From Jacaranda mimosifolia (Eukaryota; Streptophyta; Magnoliopsida; Lamiales; Bignoniaceae), in assembly GCA_018894105.1 (NCBI GenBank), contig CM032121.1, forward strand, positions 28,000,230 to 28,064,229: a stretch of DNA of 64,000 nucleotides, in the 5' to 3' direction. Shown one piece after another: positions 44,518 through 54,060 of this stretch. The first letter of the stretch is position 1; every line of letters starts with the position of its first letter. The translations under genes and the position numbers were made by a program. The notes under the pieces are model-generated. The model did not search any database and had not been told where the DNA came from. It was given only the letters and a program-made list of their open reading frames with translations.

Positions 44518-44946
44518 GAGTGTTTGCATGAGCTTGTATTTTTTAAAAGTGCTGAATGATAGAGATTGTGAAAAAAATGTAAGTTATAATTTATAAAAGT
44601 ATATACACAACTTTTGAAATTTGATTAATAAAATAATAAAAAAGTGGAACGAGAATATTTTGTAAGTAATAATGTATACTTTGAGCTAAATGAAAAACAC
44701 TATATTAATCTGCGATTTGAGATTTTTAAAAAGATTAGCAAAATCTAACTTACAAATATTTGTTAAAAAATTAAAAATGATGTATCCAACTTCTACCATA
44801 ATTTATCATTTTTTCAAACGGCCACATGAAAAAAAAAAAAAACATGTAGGTGGAGAAACACTCCCCACCGACCCCGCCTATTTTTCCTTAAGCAAAAATT
44901 CAAAAATGCCTGAGAAGCACTTCAAAAATCAAGCACTGTTTGAAAA
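44518..44946. mobile_element. MITE-like element, about 430 bp
   Basis: Left GTTTGCATGAGCTTGTATTT with TTAAAAGTGCT pairs with the reverse complement of the right side (CAAACAGTGCTTGATTTTTG, then AAGTGCT). The interior is non-coding with an A run near 44830. The target duplication is unclear, so the superfamily is open. The frame at 44690-44962 runs over the right end and is not a gene. Confidence 0.5.
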
Positions 44947-45792
44947 GGTTTTTACTTTATGAAGTTTAGATGAATTTTGTGTATCCTCATCTTATTTGTT
45001 GCATAAGTTAGGATGTCAAAATTAAACCACAATTATTTGCGACTAACTTTCGTAATGCTTTGACCTTTTGTCTTTAGACTTGTGTAGCCTAAAATTCTTT
45101 CGCGAACAACCTTTATATACATATGAATCGTGTTTGACTTTAAAAGGATTACGATCTTTAGTTCCTTAATTAAAAATATATCTATTCCACCACGCCAGAA
45201 AGCTTAGGTTAGAAGTAATTGATTTTCCTTTAGCAGTCTCGCATTTGGAATTTTAGTTTAGGTAATGAGTTGGAAAACATTTTCCTCTGATTTGAAAATT
45301 CCACCATCAGAAACAGGAAATGCAATTATTTCTGTTTAAGTTCCGGTCCGGTCCTATCTATATTCTATAGTCGAGTCGAGTGAATTACGAAGTCTTTGTA
45401 AAAGTTTTGCAAAAGCAAAGCAGCCATGAACCCAACTTATTTGGCTTTTTCCCCATTCCCTTTTCTCTTTCTATTTATTTCTCTTTTGGCTTATTGTGGG
45501 CTGTGGCTTCGATAGACTATACATATATTCTTTGGAGATATATGCCGCCGAATGTTTAAACGTGTCATTTTAATTTTTAATTTTCTTTTTGAAAAACAAA
45601 TCAAATATATATATATATATATATATATAATTGACAATGAAATATTTATTTAAAAAATATTTTATATACTTATCGATTATTTATGATATCAAATAAAGAA
45701 TTTAAACTGTAACATACTTAGGAGTATGCTCCTAAATATTTTCATTTATGTATTAATTGAAAGTTTAATAAATCAACCAATTTGTGGACTAT
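44947..45792. other. Intergenic spacer
   Basis: Mixed composition, with a (TA)n run at 45606-45630 and no gene seen. Confidence 0.5.
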
Positions 45793-45797
45793 ATGAT

Positions 45798-46540
45798 TGA
45801 TGAGGGTAAAAACTGTATATAACTGGATTGGGGTGGAGTCTGAGTGAATCGACCTGCCCGGTCGAATAAATGAGTTCCTCAGATACCTGGGTTGAGTCCT
45901 GCAATCACGAGAAAATATCAGGCTAACCGAGGTGCCCTCGGCTTAGGCTCTCCGACGCTCAAGTTACTATGAGGTCGAGTAAATGACGAGTAGCAGAGTG
46001 AGGGCTTTTTAGTATAGAATGGCATACCTTTGAAAGGTTGGAGTGGGGGTATTTATAGCCTTCTCTCTTTGGGGATTTGTTTGAGATGCCCTTGATGTGC
46101 AGAGAGGGCCCTTGTCTTTGCGTGAGGGGCAATTGGTCATTTCCCCTCTCTGTGCTATTCCAGGTGGCTGTCATCCTAGGTTCTAGGGACATTGTAGTAC
46201 ACTGTTGAAGTGCCTGTTGCGTCAGGCGGTAATGGGGCGGCATGCGCCATTAATGCAGAGGTACGCTGCCTGTCAGTGCATTTAATGCGGCAGAGATGGT
46301 ACTGTGCTATTCCGACCTCCCTGATCGAGGGAAAGGTCAACTTGACAGCGTACTGGGAACGGATTAGTAGCGCAGGTCGACATATAGACCCACGGCCTTG
46401 GGTGAGTCCTGGACACGGCGCCGAGCACCAAAGTCGACATGGGTCGATCGCGCCCATGGGCCTCGGACGTAAGATGGGCTTGGCGCTGCATCTTTGGGCC
46501 AACACGGTTTGGGCCGAGCTACTTGGGCTATCCCGTATCA
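45798..46540 (-). repeat. 3' LTR of the Tat-type element
   Basis: On the minus strand it starts TGATACGGGATAGCCC (46540) and ends TTTTTACCCTCATCA (45798). TATAAATA at 46050-46057. Several frames on both strands within it (46176-46566) reflect its GC content and are not genes. Confidence 0.92.
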
Positions 46541-46543
46541 TGA

Positions 46544-46556
46544 GTCCCCCCATTTC
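46544..46556 (-). promoter_or_regulatory. Polypurine tract of the Tat-type element
   Basis: AAATGGGGGGACT on the minus strand, four bases before the 3' LTR start. Confidence 0.8.
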
Positions 46557-46747
46557 CCAAGACTGAAAGAGGGGTCGACGAGAAGCGTTGGGAAGTAGAA
46601 TCGACGAGGGTTTTTGCGAATCGACCAGGATTTTTGAAAATTAACTAGGGTTTGACGCATTTATGAGCGATTACGTCGTGATGCGCGTGGGGCGGCGCGA
46701 CGGTTACGACATTATTACAACCGCTCGTATTCCCGCGGTTACATGCC

Positions 46748-46755
46748 TATAAATA
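46748..46755 (+). promoter_or_regulatory. TATA box of the antisense gene
   Basis: TATAAATA on the plus strand, 162 bases before the first ATG (46910) of the antisense gene and about 200 bases inside the 3' LTR. It follows a GC-rich stretch (46680-46740). Its position and direction suggest a dedicated promoter that makes RNA opposite to the gag-pol transcript. Inferred from sequence only. Confidence 0.6.
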
Positions 46756-46862
46756 CTCGCTGTAAAACTAGAGATTTTTACTTTTACTGCTTTAGCATCT
46801 GGTCGAGCGCCTAGTCAACCATTTTCACTGCCAACACTTTCTGCTCTTAGTTCTTCGATTCA

Positions 46863-46889
46863 GTAAGTGCCTTCTTTTCTTCTCCTTAG
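46863..46889 (+). other. Splice-like signals in the leader of the antisense gene
   Basis: GTAAGTGCC (46863) is a strong donor-like word, and a pyrimidine tract ending TTAG (46889) follows only 27 bases later. That is too short for a plant intron, so it is either a shrunken leader intron or chance. Confidence 0.3.
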
Positions 46890-47808
46890 TGTCCTTTGGA
46901 TTTATTGGCATGATGTTGGGTTTATCTATTTTGGAGAGTAGTCGGGGGGAAGATAGTGAGGCTACCCAGTCCAATAGGCTTGGGGATTTATCCGTGGAGT
47001 CAAATGAGTCATCGAGTGACGATTCCAGTTATAGTAGCTCGAGCTCCAGTAGCTCGAGTGGTGACCGCGGAGGAGATGAGACTGGACCAAGTCAGGTTCC
47101 TCCCTCGTGGGGTCAACTATTTACCCCCGACCATTATAGCGAGATTATGTCAACTATCACCCCTGTCGACTTAAGACGCATTATGCAATTATACCATATT
47201 CCTGCCGAATATGAACTATTGACGCCTGGGGCTTCTGGTGGAATGCACCATCCCTCAGCCAGCTGTATCACTGTTTTTGATGATGCATTTAAATGTGGCT
47301 TAGGTTCCTTTAAGTGCTCACATGATTGATCTGCTTAGGGGACTTCAAGTGTGCATAACCCAGTTACTACCTAATTGTTTCTCGACCATCTGTAGCTTCA
47401 TTGTCCTAATGCACCTATTCGACCAGCCAGCCAACTTTGACAATTTTTTGAACCTTTTCGATCTTCCCATGTCCCGCAAGTCAGGTAGCACTGACGAGTC
47501 GGGCTTCTACTATTTGACTGCTTGACCGCGCCGTAAATTCCTTGTAACCCCAGCCTTCTTTTACGGGCAAGAATGGAAAAAATGGTATATGTTTGCTCGG
47601 GTCGTTGTGGATTTCAATATTCCTCGGTGTTGGGGGATGGGGCATGTCGAGATGCCAGGTAACCTTACCCCAACCTGGCCCAACACCTTCATTCGGGACC
47701 TGGTCGAATTTGGTCAAATGGAGGCCTCGGTGCTTATCGAGGAGAGAAATTTGGTATTGGCTGGGTTATCGCCAGCTTCATTAAATTTACCTGCGGATGA
47801 CCAATTAG

Positions 47809-47887
47809 GTAGACTGTGCTTCTTTTAATTCGTTATTTTTCTAACTTTGTGCTCAGTTTCGACCTTTGCCATTTTATTATTTGGCAG
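47809..47887 (+). other. Intron 1 of the antisense gene, 79 bp
   Basis: Begins GTAGACTG and ends TTATTTGGCAG, is T-rich, and when removed joins the ADDQL reading directly to DRAEIMNRSRVEVLERVER in the same frame. Without splicing the frame meets a stop at 47826. Confidence 0.7.
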
Positions 47888-48432
47888 ATCGCGCGGAAAT
47901 CATGAATCGTTCGAGGGTCGAGGTTCTGGAGAGAGTAGAGAGGAACCAACAACATCGTCAGGCTACTGTGGCTCATCGAGTGGCCGCTATGATCGAGGCA
48001 CCTCGTTAAGAGGCCGCGACGCTGACACCCTCACCAATGCCGTCGCCAGCTTGACCTGTTGCAACTATCGACCACAGCCCTGTAGGTCGGGGTAAAAGAG
48101 CGATAGTGGAGCAGGTAAGACCTGCCCAGAAGAGGGCCGCTGCCGACAAGGGGAAATCGAAGGTCACGGGGCCGGCCCTGCTGATGGGAGACGACCTGTT
48201 CGGGGACCATGGGGACAATATTCTGTTCCATTTACCGAAATTGTTGTCTCCCAGGTTCGGGATTGAGCCGGGCATGATTGTTCATAACTCTATCTCAATG
48301 GAGACGTCGGGGTAGGCAGGGGTGGCCCCACTAAAAGTGCTTATGGCTAGTCAATTCCTGGCCGACCAGAAAAAACTAATGGGGTTGAGCTAAGATTCTG
48401 CTCTTCGGGCGTTAGCTTATCACGCCAACATG

Positions 48433-48511
48433 GTAAGGTTTTCTCCAAGTCTACTATGATACTGCATGATGGTCGATTATCGGTACCTTCACTAAAAACA
48501 TTATCTTTTAG
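48433..48511 (+). other. Intron 2 of the antisense gene, 79 bp
   Basis: Begins GTAAGGTTTTCTCC and ends ATTATCTTTTAG. Removal joins ALRALAYHANM to VGQLGYNFYRRSELALADRE in frame. Both introns have the same length, near the lower limit for plants. Confidence 0.7.
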
Positions 48512-49438
48512 GTCGGACAGCTGGGGTATAACTTCTACAGGCGGTCGGAGTTAGCCCTAGCCGATCGGGAGCAGTTGGAAGCTAGCGGGGACGTGGAGAC
48601 TCTGAAGGCTCAGCTCGAGTCTTCACAAATGAGAGTCGATAAGCTCACTAAGCAGGTCGAGGAGCCGAACAAGCAGCTCCAACTGAGGGATGACCAGCTG
48701 GTTGCTTCCGTCTAGGAGAGGACGAAGATGGACGAGTTGCTAAAGAAGGCGCGGTTGGATGGGCTGGTCGCCTTTAATTCTGGTCGAACCGCGGGCCAGA
48801 ATGCTGGTCTGGATGAGGCTCGGGCTGAGTTCTACCGTATACTGCCGCTGATGCGTAGAGAGGCGGTGCAGCAGTTCATGTTTAGCCCGGCGTTCCAAGA
48901 TGCGAGCTTTGTGTTCGCTCTAGACGACGCCCGCACTTCCTTCGATAAGGCACTAAGCAGCTGCACTTTTTGGGCTACACCTTCCGACCAGAAGATAGAC
49001 ATCGCCTCAACCATCTGCTTGACGAGCAGTTACAGCCCTATCCAGAGGACGACGGTGGGGTTGAGTGTGGGCCATTGAAGCTACTGTAGCAGCGGGTGTC
49101 GCGGAGGCTCCGCCATCGACCTCTTTGACCGATGAACAAAGGAGACGGGCTGAGGTTGAGCAAAGGTTGAAGCGATTGCCCAAGAGTTTGAGTTCACCGG
49201 CGACTTTGTGTTCGAGGTCGAGGAGGGAGTGGTCGACGTAGCGGCACACTTTCCTCGTCAACACAGACGATTCCTCAGCGACTCGGTTGGTCCCTCTCAA
49301 TCAGCGACTGCCGCTGTGCTTGTTGCCGTTGCTATGCCAGAGCCCGCACCGATAGCTACTCCCTTGAGTGACGAGCTCGAGCAAGCCATTGAGGAGGGTG
49401 CTCGAGCGGGTGGTGATGAGGGTGCCGGATCGAGCTGA

Positions 49439-50476
49439 GCTTGCTGCTAGTTAATTATTGTAGCTTATTTTTTTGTGAATGTAGAATGGAAGTGCCTCGA
49501 TAAGGCGTTGTACTTTTGATTCACTTTGGTTGATGTGCAGACGAATGTTTTTCATTTTTTAGCAAGTTTTGTTGACCTTTTTACCTTAACTATATTTATT
49601 TCATTTTGTATATGGCTTTGGCACTTAGCCAAGATTAATTCAAGGACCTTGTCGAGTAGACTATAAATAATATACAATATAACTAAGGTGAGACGGTAAA
49701 CCGCCACCTGGTGGGTGCGATTTAACTGAGAAAGTTATCAACTTCTAGAATTGTGGACTGTTGTATGGATTGCGTGGTTAGGTAAAGTAATCGCTTGATG
49801 ATAGATTTTTAATTAGTTCTGCGACTACACGGTTAATCATCCAATAATGGATAATAAACTACCCATAATTTGATGACAACGAGGCTGATTAGTTAGTATG
49901 GGTTAGGTCCCCCTCAACGGTATGGTCGACGTCTGGGTCGACGATGGAGAAATGGCTGAGAAGCCTAGTCTGGCGGCTCGAGGCCTGCTTGGTTGACTAC
50001 GGGGTCGACTGATTGGTCTTGGCTGAGGAGCTTCGACTTGATGGCTCGAAGCCTGCTTAGGTAACTATGGGGTCGACTGATTTGTTTCGGCTGAGGAGCC
50101 TCGACTTGACGGCTCGAAGCATGTTTAGCTGACTATGGGGTCGACTGACTGGTCTTAGCTGAGGAGCCTCAACTTGACGCTCGAAGCATGCTTAGCCGAC
50201 TACGGAGTCGACTATGAGGAAATGATTTGTGCAAATTTTATGTTTTCAAAGTGTGCTATAGCTTTTATTGCTGGTGGGCAGTACAAAGGAGGCCAATGGC
50301 CGTTTATACATAGAACTTTTTTAGGTTTACGGCATTCCTAGGTTTACGACATTCCAAGGTCGGGGCAGTTCGTTGCCTGCCGCGTCTGCTAGTTGTATGC
50401 ATTATTTTTTGACATTTTGATCACTGAATAGGTTTCTTCCCACTTTGGATCGAGTTTTCCCATATTCCTTGATACT
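49439..50476. other. Spacer between the convergent 3' ends of pol and the antisense gene
   Basis: Non-coding. It holds the four-copy 68-bp minisatellite at 49958-50215 and must contain, or overlap with, the ends of both opposing transcripts. Confidence 0.7.
49958..50215. repeat. 68-bp minisatellite, four units
   Basis: Units start at 49958, 50025, 50093 and 50161. Each has GAGGAGCCTCGACTTGACGG or a close variant, then CTCGAAGC, GCTTAG and GGGGTCGACTGA. The first unit is the most diverged and the last is incomplete. Confidence 0.9.
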
Positions 50477-51004
50477 TCAACTTTCTTGAGGATGAGGTCG
50501 CCAATCTTGAATGATCAGGTTCGTACTGTTTTGTTGTAACGTTCGGCCATTTTCGACTAGTATTGCTGCATTGTGTTGTAGGCTGTGTGGCGCAGCTCGT
50601 CGACGGTGATTAGGTCTAGTGTTCTCTCTGTATGGGCTGTGGCCCGTGGTTGTTAGGGGTGTGGTCTTATATGCCCATAACACCCCTTGGAGGTCGTCTG
50701 CCCAACTAGCTCCTGTGCTAGTTATTCGAGCCTTGAGGTGATCCAGAACTGTTCTGTTCGTGACCTTTGTTTGGCCATTGGCCTGGGGGTTTCCTACAGA
50801 TGTAAAGTGTTGGCTGATTCTCAAAGCGTCGCACCATTTTTTTGTGCTCTTACTTTGGAACTGAGTGCCATTATCCGAGATCAGGACTTTGGGTAAACCG
50901 AATCGACATATTATGTTCTTCCAGATGAAGCTTTTAATGGCCACATCGGGGATCCTCGAAATTGCTTCGGCTTCTACCCATTTAATAAAGTATTCGATTG
51001 CCAC
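50477..51004 (-). pseudogene. Tat-type integrase core
   Basis: The 175-residue frame reads YFIKWVEAEAISRIPDVA, FGLPKVLISDNGTQF, HFTSVGNPQANGQTKVTNRT and WADDLQGVLWAYKTTP. In gypsy integrases the three catalytic acids sit before the YFTKW-type line, in the SDNG motif and just after NGQ. Here the first is Glu instead of Asp, the second is kept, and the third is Lys instead of Glu. So two of three are changed and the enzyme is very likely dead. The end of the frame is shifted. Confidence 0.92.
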
Positions 51005-51684
51005 AATGATGAATTTGCACTGACCAGATATTTAGGGGAGAGATCCGACTATGTCAATCCCCCATTGGTCGAATGGCCAAGTTATCTAAACATCGACCAT
51101 CGACACAGCTGGTTGGTGCGGTATGTTCTAGTAGATCTAGCATGACGGGCATTTTTTGGTGAAGTCGATTGAGTTTTGCAATAGGGTGGGCCAAACATAA
51201 CCGTAATGGACAACTTTGTGTGCTAAAGATCGACCACCGGAATGGTCGCTGCAGATACCGACGTGAATCTCTTGTAGCACCTTGCTTGCATCCTCGGGTG
51301 CTAGGCACTTCAGTGAGGGTCCTGATATTGACCTCTTATAGAGCTGTCCATGGTCATCGAATGCAAACTTGGCTGCCAACCGTCTAAGTCTGTGGGCTTC
51401 CTTTTCGGCGTTGGGCAAAGATCCCCGAGTGAGGCAAAGCTTGATTGGCTATTGCCAGGATGGTGCTATCTTTTCGACCGATCCAACGAGATTATTATCG
51501 GCGTCTTGGATACAAGGCTTGTTGGCCACTAGGAACATTATGGTTCTTTCCGTGGTGCCCTTAGTCAAGCTGGCCAACTTTGATAATCTGTCTGCTCATT
51601 CATTCTCTGCTCTGGGGACCTGACTTAGGCTAAAATTCTTGAATGACTTCTGCAATTGTCTAACTTCGGCCAAATATTGGGTCA
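51005..51684 (-). pseudogene. Tat-type integrase zinc finger and linker
   Basis: Frame 51418-51137 has DHGQLYKRSISGPSLKCLAP, VLQEIHVGICSDHSGGRSLA and a final KKCPSC. These give the H-H-C-C finger: one His in EIHVG, the second in DHSGG, and the Cys pair at the end. The stretch 51419-51684 is the linker to the second RNase H and carries stops. Confidence 0.85.
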
Positions 51685-52329
51685 TCATCGCCTCCTTGGC
51701 TTCAAAATTACCCCGATCTGTTCTGCGACCAGCTGGGAATCAGGGATCGCTACAAGGTGCTCGACGCCGCGATTCGTGGCCATGCGCATTTCTGCAGTAA
51801 GAGCCTCATATTCCGCTTCATTGTTTGTGACCGGGAAATCGAGCTTTATCGCGAAATCATATTCTTCGGCAAGTGGGGAACGAAGAGATATGCCTATGCC
51901 GCCGCTTGATGTGGTAGCCAAATCATCAATGTGCAGTGTCCATACTACGGTATTTTCTAGCTTTTGACTTGGAGGGTCGAGTCTTTCGATGATGAAGTCA
52001 GCCAGGACCTGCGCTTTAATGGCAGTTCGTGGCCGAAATGTGACGTTAAACTCTCCTAGTTCAATAGTCCATTTGGTGAGTCGACCTGAAGTGTCGGGCT
52101 TTGACAACACCTGCTTCAACAGTTGATTCGTCAACACCACGATGGCGTGTGATTGAAAGTAAGGTTGAAGCTTTCGTGCATCAGTAACCAAAGCGAGAGC
52201 GAACTTCTCGATCTCGAGATAGTAATGTTTGGGACCATGCAAGGCTTTGCTACAGTAATACATCGGGCGATGAGTTCCGTCTCTGGTCGATGTTAAAACT
52301 GAGCTGATCGAATCAGCGGATACAACCAA
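51685..52329 (-). pseudogene. Tat-type RNase H followed by archaeal-type RNase H
   Basis: The first part (HRPMYYCSKALHGPKHYYLE, KFALALVTDARKLQPYFQSH) is the usual gypsy RNase H, followed by RLTKWTIELGEFNVTFRPRT. From about residue 130 a second RNase H begins: VVWTLHIDDLATTSSGGIGI, then NNEAEYEALTAEMRMA and PDSQLVAEQI. The acidic positions can be seen, one in HIDDL, one in EAEYEAL and one in PDSQL. Two RNase H domains in series are the signature of Tat elements. In the first line a Gly usual in this family is replaced. Confidence 0.9.
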
Positions 52330-52410
52330 GTAAAGTTGTAGTACTTATCTCAGGTTGGGTTTGGTGAGCATGGGCGGCGAAGACAAGTATTGCTTAAGGT
52401 CAACTATGGC

Positions 52411-53566
52411 CTAATCGTATTGCTGAGTCCATTGAAACCCCAATTTCTTGGCGTTTCTGAGTATTTTGAAGAAATGGAGGCTCTTGTCGGCCAGCTTCGC
52501 AATGAATCTTCCTGGGGCTATGATTCTACCAACTAGCCGTTGAACATCTCGAACAGTGCGGGGAGGGGTGACATCCAATATTGCTCGGATCTTGTGCGGG
52601 TTTGCCTCGATGCCTCTCTGGCTGACCATATATCCCAGGAACTTGCTCCCACGGACTCCAAATGTGCATTTGTTTGGGTTGAGTTTCATGGCGAATGCCC
52701 CTTAAAATGGAAAATATATGGTCGAGGTTGGCGAGGTTGTCTTCGGCCTTCACTATTTTCACTATCATGTCATCGACATAAACCTCCATCGATCTCCCGA
52801 TTTCTCTTTTGAACATAAAGTTGACCAATCTTTGGTATGTTGCCCCCGCATTTTTGAGCCCGAAAAGCATGACCAAAAAGCAGTATATGCCATTAGGGAT
52901 GACAAAAGAGGTCTTGTCCCTGTCTTCAGGTGCCATAAATATTTGATAATAGCCCTGGAAGGCATCCATTATGCTCAACAATTCACATCCAGCAGTAGAA
53001 TCCACTAATAAATCTGTACGAGGCAAGGGGTAAGGATCCTTTGGGCAAACTTTATTCAAATCAGTGAAATCATTACACATTCGCCATTTTTCCTCTTTTT
53101 CGGGGACTGGCACAACATTACAAAGCCAAGAGGGGTATTGAATTTCTACAATATATCCTGCCTCTAAGAGCTTGCTGACCTCTTCTTCGATGATTTCAGT
53201 TCTCTTGGTATTAAAGTTTCTGGTCTTTTGTCTTACTGGTTTATGGGCGGGGTCGAGCCTGAGTCGATGAACGATGATATTTGGGTCGATCCCCTGGAGG
53301 TTGAGCACTTTCCAAGCGAATACATCAATGTTGCGTCGGAGGACCTCGACCGTGAGGCATTCCAGGCGATCACCCGTTTTGCTCTCGACTTGAGTGGTTT
53401 TGTCGGGGTTTCCTAGCTTCAGCTTGATTATTTTGAACTCCCCGACTGGCTCGACCTTGGTGTCCTCAAACTTTCTCTTCTTAGATGTAGGCTCTTCCTC
53501 GGGTTTCGCTACAGGGGCGTCTATTGAGGGTTTCAACTGAGGTCGTCTCTTTTACTCATTGGCCTC
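52411..53566 (-). pseudogene. Tat-type reverse transcriptase
   Basis: Frame 53536-52526: a lysine-rich linker, then NIDVFAWKVLNLQGIDPNII, RQKTRNFNTKRTEIIEEEV, LLEAGYIVEIQYPSWLCNVV, MDAFQGYYQIFMAPEDRDKT (190-209, first catalytic Asp), FGLKNAGATYQRLVNFMF and VYVDDMIVK (252-260, the YVDD box). The catalytic core is intact. Near 52690 the frame shifts by one base and continues as 52689-52411 ([20 protein letters not shown], thumb and connection). Up to that point gag, protease and reverse transcriptase share one reading frame from 55744, broken by stops only. Confidence 0.95.
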
Positions 53567-54060
53567 GACAGAAATGGTATAGCAACGCTATGCTTCCTAC
53601 AGATTGCACAAAAGCTCTCCTACGCCTGCTGAGGTTGGGAACTTAATCTTCATATGGTACGTGGAAACGATGGCTTTGAAGTCATTTAGAGCTGGTTGAC
53701 CAATGATGATGTTGTAGGCGAATGGAGTGTCGACCACCAGGTAGTTGATCATCAAAGTTCTGCTCTGTGTGCCCTGCTCAAATGTTGCAGAAAGATTGAT
53801 GGATTCTTTAGGAATGATCTTGGACCCTCTGAATCCGACGAGTGGCGTTCTGATCTGATCGAACTTTAGTTCCCCGAGCTTCATTCGATTCAAAATAGAC
53901 AAGAATATTATTGTTGACCATTATCTTTCTGATCTCAAAGTTGGCTATTTGCAGGGCTACCACCATGGGGCAGTCTATTTTTCTGTCGGCTCCCCTATTT
54001 TCCATGTGGTTGAGGTTAGAGTCGGTGAAAGAGATTGGCTATGTGCTGGTTGAGAGTTGG
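53567..54060 (-). pseudogene. Tat-type protease region
   Basis: Frame 53902-53597 has MKLGELKFDQIRTPLVGFRG, TLMINYLVVDTPFAYNIIIG, and RPALNDFKAIVST-like text, the usual C-terminal half of Tat proteases. The active site upstream (about 53880-53925) reads IRKIMVNNNILVYF, where an Asp-x-Gly-Ser-Ser type motif is expected. The Asp is Asn and several residues are missing, so the protease is inactive. Confidence 0.85.

Larger units (their letters stand above)
46910..49438 (+). pseudogene. Antisense additional gene of the Tat element, three exons, broken
   Basis: Starts MMLGLSILESSRGEDSEATQ, then a serine-rich acidic run (about 46990-47080), WGQLFTPDHYSEIMSTITPV, and a globular part with GLQVCITQLLPN, LNLFDLPMSRKSGSTDESGF and WYMFARVVVDFNIPRCW. 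This resembles the 'putative gypsy type transposon' family of plants (Pfam Transposase_28), known as an extra reverse-strand ORF of Grande and other Tat elements. Two 79-bp GT-AG introns split it (47809-47887, 48433-48511). Then come a basic stretch (QKRAAADKGKSK) and a likely coiled coil (48560-48715, LEASGDVETLKAQLESSQMR). Damage: a frameshift near 47297-47320, a TGA at 47523, and further stops near 48009, 48313, 48391 and 48714. Function unknown. Confidence 0.8.

Noticed and set aside
46176..46566. Frames of 94-125 codons on both strands
   Set aside because: Inside the 3' LTR of the Tat element; the same frames appear broken in the other LTR (56167-56612).
52540..53416. Plus-strand frames opposite the reverse transcriptase
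   Set aside because: Shadow frames of the well-supported minus-strand domain.
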